DNA from: Actinomycetota bacterium
GTDB lineage: Bacteria > Actinomycetota > Actinomycetes > S36-B12 > CAIYMF01
Reading direction: 5' to 3'
Assembly (NCBI GenBank): GCA_009699025.1
Contig: WLOZ01000065.1
Coordinates: 1 to 8,281, forward strand
Length of the DNA stretch: 8,281 bases
The notes beneath the pieces were generated by a model. That model worked only from the letters and a program-made list of their open reading frames with translations, did not search any database and was not told the origin of the DNA. Numbering within the stretch: position 1 is the first letter of the stretch; each line of letters starts with the position of its first letter. Of the stretch, positions 5,375 to 8,281 are shown piece after piece. The translations under genes and the position numbers were made by a program.

Positions 5375-6514
5375 CCGGGCTGCCATCGCCGTGCGCGACT
5401 GGTTTGCATCGAGAAAGGCACGCCCCCTCGCGCCCATCTCGGAGAGTTCATCGGGGGCCGCTGCACGCAGCAACCGGATGCCATCAGCCAGCCCGGTGGG
5501 CTCTACGACGAGGCCACCGCCCGAGTTGGTCACCAAGTCTCCGATCTCCCCTGGGACGTTGGTGATCAGCGGCAGGCCCGATGCCAAGTAGTCGAAGACC
5601 TTGTTGGGGCTGATCCCGTATCTGAAGAGCGGGACATCGGCGAGCACATGCAGCCCAACGTCTGCGGCAGCAAGGATCGACTTCACTTCCGACTTGGGCA
5701 CAGCATCAAGGAATCTCACATTGCCCAGAGCACGCTCGCGAGCGGTTATGACGAGGCGGTCTTTGTCAAGACCTTTGCCCACTAGGACGATGTCGAGATC
5801 TTCGCCGCGCAACTCGTCTGCGGCATCAAGCAGCAGGTCGAGGCCGTTGGCCGGTCCGTGGGCACCAAGGTAAACGCAGGTGAATCGGTTGAATCCGTAT
5901 CGGGTTCGGAGGATGTCACACGGTTCACTCACGCTGAAGTCGGCTGAGTCAGCACCGTTGGGGATAAACGTCATCTTTTCCCTCGGGATGCCGCGGCGTT
6001 CGAGGGTGTCTGAGGTTCCCTGCGCCAAGACCACAATCATGTTTGCCTGGGCATAGAGCAGAGCCTCGAGCTGCTCAAGTGCCTGGTATATCGGCGAATC
6101 GCTGCTCATCTGGTTCATGTCGACGAGCACTTGCGGCCACAGGTCACGCACTTCCAAGATGAGGGGCACCTTCCAGCGGCGGGCCAGAATCAGCCCAGCA
6201 AGACCCGCCAAGAGGTGCGGTGACGAGGCGTACACCACGTCGGGCCTACGTCCATTCCAGAGGCGTGCGACTGCGGTTGTCGCGTAGCTCCCCCAGTTAA
6301 GAATCCGACGCATCCCATTCGACGAGTAGGGCGAGGCCCACACCGACAGGAAGCCCGAACCCGTTCGCTCCTTCACGGGCACACCAGCGCTGGTGGACGC
6401 ATTGACGATGAGAAAGGACCAGCCACTGAGGCGAGAGAACAACTCAGTGTGCCGAGTGCCGCCTGAGGCACCCGGAGGGACAGCGAAGTGGTTCAGCACC
6501 AAAACACGCTTCAC
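5345..6514 (-). CDS. GT4-family glycosyltransferase, WbuB/WcaI-like
   Basis: Predicted cytoplasmic GT-B fold retaining transferase adding a sugar from a nucleotide donor to a lipid-linked glycan. The 389 residues are of normal length. The N-terminal domain shows KRVLVLNHFAVPP (2-14), GGTRHTELF (18-26), SSPHLLAGLAGLILAR (97-112) and EVRDLWPQVLVDM (121-133), typical of WbuB/WcaI-like proteins. The donor-binding domain has IPNGAD (184-189), VYLGAHGPANGLDLLL (214-229), LVGKG (244-248) and the donor loop FRYGISPNKVFDYLASGLPLI (about 297-317). In that loop Asp stands where the second Glu of the GT4 E-x7-E motif often lies. The GTG start overlaps the stop of the heparinase-like gene by 4 bp (GTGA), and GAAGGG lies 6 nt upstream, so the two are translationally coupled. 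Its last nine codons and stop are antisense to the end of the oxidoreductase gene. Donor and acceptor are unknown. Confidence 0.92.
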   Translation of the reverse strand: MKRVLVLNHFAVPPGASGGTRHTELFSRLSGWSFLIVNASTSAGVPVKERTGSGFLSVWASPYSSNGMRRILNWGSYATTAVARLWNGRRPDVVYASSPHLLAGLAGLILARRWKVPLILEVRDLWPQVLVDMNQMSSDSPIYQALEQLEALLYAQANMIVVLAQGTSDTLERRGIPREKMTFIPNGADSADFSVSEPCDILRTRYGFNRFTCVYLGAHGPANGLDLLLDAADELRGEDLDIVLVGKGLDKDRLVITARERALGNVRFLDAVPKSEVKSILAAADVGLHVLADVPLFRYGISPNKVFDYLASGLPLITNVPGEIGDLVTNSGGGLVVEPTGLADGIRLLRAAAPDELSEMGARGRAFLDANQSRTAMAARLQELLDAAV

Positions 6515-8281
6515 CGCGCACCCTTCAAATCCAGTACCCGCACTGAGTCGAGACCATCCCGGGACGCGTGGAGTGAGACCGTGTCAGCCGACCAGTCGAT
6601 CGAGAGACTCACCCCACTCACGACGACCGACGAGCCCTCGACACGCGTCGAGACATCACCAATCGCCCACACAAGAGGCCCGCTTTGGGCCCCCTCTGCC
6701 ATGAGCCAATCGCACGGCTCCCACGCGCCGTAGGTCTTGCTGTGCCATCCGAGGAAGGGAGCTTGCTCCCCCCGGGCAATCCGAACAGTTCCCGGCAGCC
6801 GGACACGCAGTTCCTGCCCGCCAATCGCGAGCGAGTGAGCTGTGGCTCCGACTCCCGGTGCCAACGGGACTGAGTACTCGAAAGCTGTGCTGCTAGTACT
6901 CTCTCGCCAGTCAATCACTCCGACGCCCTCCTCGGAGACGACCACTGCACGAGCGATCCGCCCCACAGCCTCACCAACAGGCTTGGCCAGGTATGCGTCA
7001 TGCGCAGACCACAACACCGCCACACCACCAAAATCCAGAGGGTTGCCGACAACACCATGCCCTGATGGGCCGGCCCATCGGAACGCTCGATGCGGCTCCC
7101 TCTGACCCACTCCGCCCGGGCGAAGGACGTTATGCGCTGAGCTCGACCTGAAGCCGCTTCTCACGTCGATGGGGCCGTTGTAGGTACCGGTTCCGGGATC
7201 CGTCAGTACCCACTCGCCACGGTAGGAGGCGCTCACGTGACTGAGGTCGGCGTGACCGTGAGACTGCGTAGCACTGCCCTTCAGCCACACCCGCCATTCC
7301 CCCACTTCAGCTCGGGCAAAGGGGCCCACCGCTAGGGCTGATCGTTCCGGCCTTGGGGCCCTCAACTCGATCTCGGATGGCCCGAACCAGTCGAGGAGGT
7401 CGTAGCGCTCAATCCATGCCGCATCAACCGGCTCGCCCACGAGCGCGAGCCCCAAGGCTGCCGTGTTCCCCACATCGTGCGGCGACTGTGAGGAAGCAAG
7501 TACCCGCCCCTCATCCCAATCCCCGAACTGTGGCACCTCACCGTCCATTGCACCGAGATTCACCAAGTAGCGACTCGAGCGCGAGATGGCCTCTCTCAAC
7601 TGCGGCGAGCGATCACCCAACAGCCATTTCACGCACAGCATCTCCAAGACAAAGCGGTGGTACGACAGCGAGTCCTCGATCATGCTGCCATCGGCCAGCA
7701 CCTGCCGGGCGAGTTGGTAGTCCCATACCCGTTCCGCCCACTTCGACGTTCGGGAGGTGGTCGGCACGCCGACGAAGCGATCAGCGATGAGCAGCCCCAG
7801 CGCGTCACCAAGGAGGTGGTTGTTGCGCATACTGCTCAGCGTGTAGGGAAGGTCGCGCCACAGGTGCCGACGAATCTGAAGCACGTGGGTCGACATGTCG
7901 TCGAGGACGTCCCGGGCAAGACGATCTCCAACAAGTCCCAGCACCTGGGTCCACGCGATGAGCCTGAGCGCCAACTCAAGGTTCGAGTACCAGTGAATCG
8001 ACGACTCAAGTGGATTTGCGGCGAGCCACCACCGCAGGCGAGACTCCAGGGCCTCGAGTCGCACATCGGATTGAGGTTCAAGAGCGGCGGCTCGAGCCAG
8101 CACCACCACGTCGCGATGGCGTCCCATCTCCCACGTCCACTTGACGTCGGCCATGCGTGACCCCGACCGAATGTCGATGGTCCACCACGACTCCGTGGGC
8201 CAACGCTGTTCCGTTAGAGGGTCAGTGACCCAAGCATTCGCACTCTCAAGTGCAAATCGCCTGCCGAAGACGAGACATCCC
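6511..8281 (-). CDS. Heparinase II/III-family protein, 5' end cut by right window edge
   Basis: Likely polysaccharide lyase-fold protein acting on a uronate-containing glycan. The frame stays open past the ATG at 8154 to the right edge, adding 42 codons (8155-8280) that read as family sequence, for example TEQRWPTESWWTIDIR, so the ATG is internal and the true start is outside. Numbered from that Met: DVKWTWEMGRHRDVVVLARA (3-22) and IHWYSNLELALRLIAW (53-68) belong to the alpha/alpha toroid. NNHLLGDALGL lies at 111-121, DSLSYHRFVLEML at 161-173 and PQFGDWDEGRV at 208-218. The C-terminal beta-sandwich starts near 280, with SHGHADLSH (298-306), DPGTGTYNG (319-327) and RSSSAHNVLRP (336-346). Tyr165-His166 and His299/His301 are candidate catalytic residues by analogy with heparinase II. 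With the N terminus missing, a signal peptide cannot be judged. It is first in a coupled pair with the GT4 gene. Family certain; activity unproven. Confidence 0.92.
   Translation of the reverse strand, partial: GCLVFGRRFALESANAWVTDPLTEQRWPTESWWTIDIRSGSRMADVKWTWEMGRHRDVVVLARAAALEPQSDVRLEALESRLRWWLAANPLESSIHWYSNLELALRLIAWTQVLGLVGDRLARDVLDDMSTHVLQIRRHLWRDLPYTLSSMRNNHLLGDALGLLIADRFVGVPTTSRTSKWAERVWDYQLARQVLADGSMIEDSLSYHRFVLEMLCVKWLLGDRSPQLREAISRSSRYLVNLGAMDGEVPQFGDWDEGRVLASSQSPHDVGNTAALGLALVGEPVDAAWIERYDLLDWFGPSEIELRAPRPERSALAVGPFARAEVGEWRVWLKGSATQSHGHADLSHVSASYRGEWVLTDPGTGTYNGPIDVRSGFRSSSAHNVLRPGGVGQREPHRAFRWAGPSGHGVVGNPLDFGGVAVLWSAHDAYLAKPVGEAVGRIARAVVVSEEGVGVIDWRESTSSTAFEYSVPLAPGVGATAHSLAIGGQELRVRLPGTVRIARGEQAPFLGWHSKTYGAWEPCDWLMAEGAQSGPLVWAIGDVSTRVEGSSVVVSGVSLSIDWSADTVSLHASRDGLDSVRVLDLKGAR
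6521..6526 (-). promoter_or_regulatory. Ribosome binding site of the GT4 glycosyltransferase
   Basis: On the minus strand GAAGGG ends 6 nt before the GTG at 6514-6512, inside the last codons of the heparinase-like gene. It supports the GTG start and coupled translation across the GTGA overlap. Confidence 0.6.

Noticed and set aside
7657..8160. 167-aa plus-strand frame opposite the heparinase-like gene
   Set aside because: Antisense shadow of a conserved domain; no family resemblance.

Overview
The window is GC-rich, gene-dense bacterial DNA that fits an actinobacterium (Actinomycetota). The evidence is heavy use of G/C at third codon positions, several GTG starts, 4-bp GTGA gene junctions, and a BY-kinase of the actinobacterial polysaccharide type. 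The genus cannot be told. The whole window is part of an exopolysaccharide/capsule biosynthesis locus. No RNA genes, insertion sequences, CRISPR arrays or phage genes were seen.

Layout, left to right. (1) Plus strand, 1-572: the C-terminal part of a CpsD/Wzc-like tyrosine kinase cut by the left edge, ending in a tyrosine-rich tail encoded by a perfect hexanucleotide repeat. It is followed 3 bp later by a NeuD/PglD-type sugar O/N-acetyltransferase (576-1238). (2) Minus strand, 1242-2995: a DegT/PglE-type sugar aminotransferase read first, coupled by a 4-bp overlap to a PglC-type initiating phosphoglycosyl transferase. This pair converges on the acetyltransferase with only 3 bp between stop codons. 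(3) A 258-bp intergenic region, the only sizeable non-coding stretch, lying between divergent genes. (4) Plus strand, 3254-5374: a two-domain oxidoreductase (zinc-ADH-like domain fused to a Gfo/Idh/MocA domain). (5) Minus strand, 5345 to the right edge: a heparinase II/III-like protein cut by the right edge, coupled by a 4-bp overlap to a WbuB/WcaI-like GT4 glycosyltransferase. The 3' end of the glycosyltransferase overlaps the oxidoreductase 3' end antisense by 30 bp.

How they may work together (inference). The aminotransferase, acetyltransferase and phosphoglycosyl transferase together match the last three steps of a bacillosamine-type (2,4-diacetamido-2,4,6-trideoxyhexose) route. In that route a UDP-4-keto sugar is aminated, N-acetylated, and placed on undecaprenyl phosphate to start a repeat unit; the 4,6-dehydratase that would feed it is not in the window. 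The GT4 enzyme would extend the lipid-linked glycan. The two-domain oxidoreductase would modify a sugar. The heparinase-like protein would act on a uronate-containing polymer. The BY-kinase would control polymer length and export through phosphorylation of its tyrosine tail. The order of adjacent transcription units (+ +, - -, +, - -) is more mosaic than a single long EPS operon.
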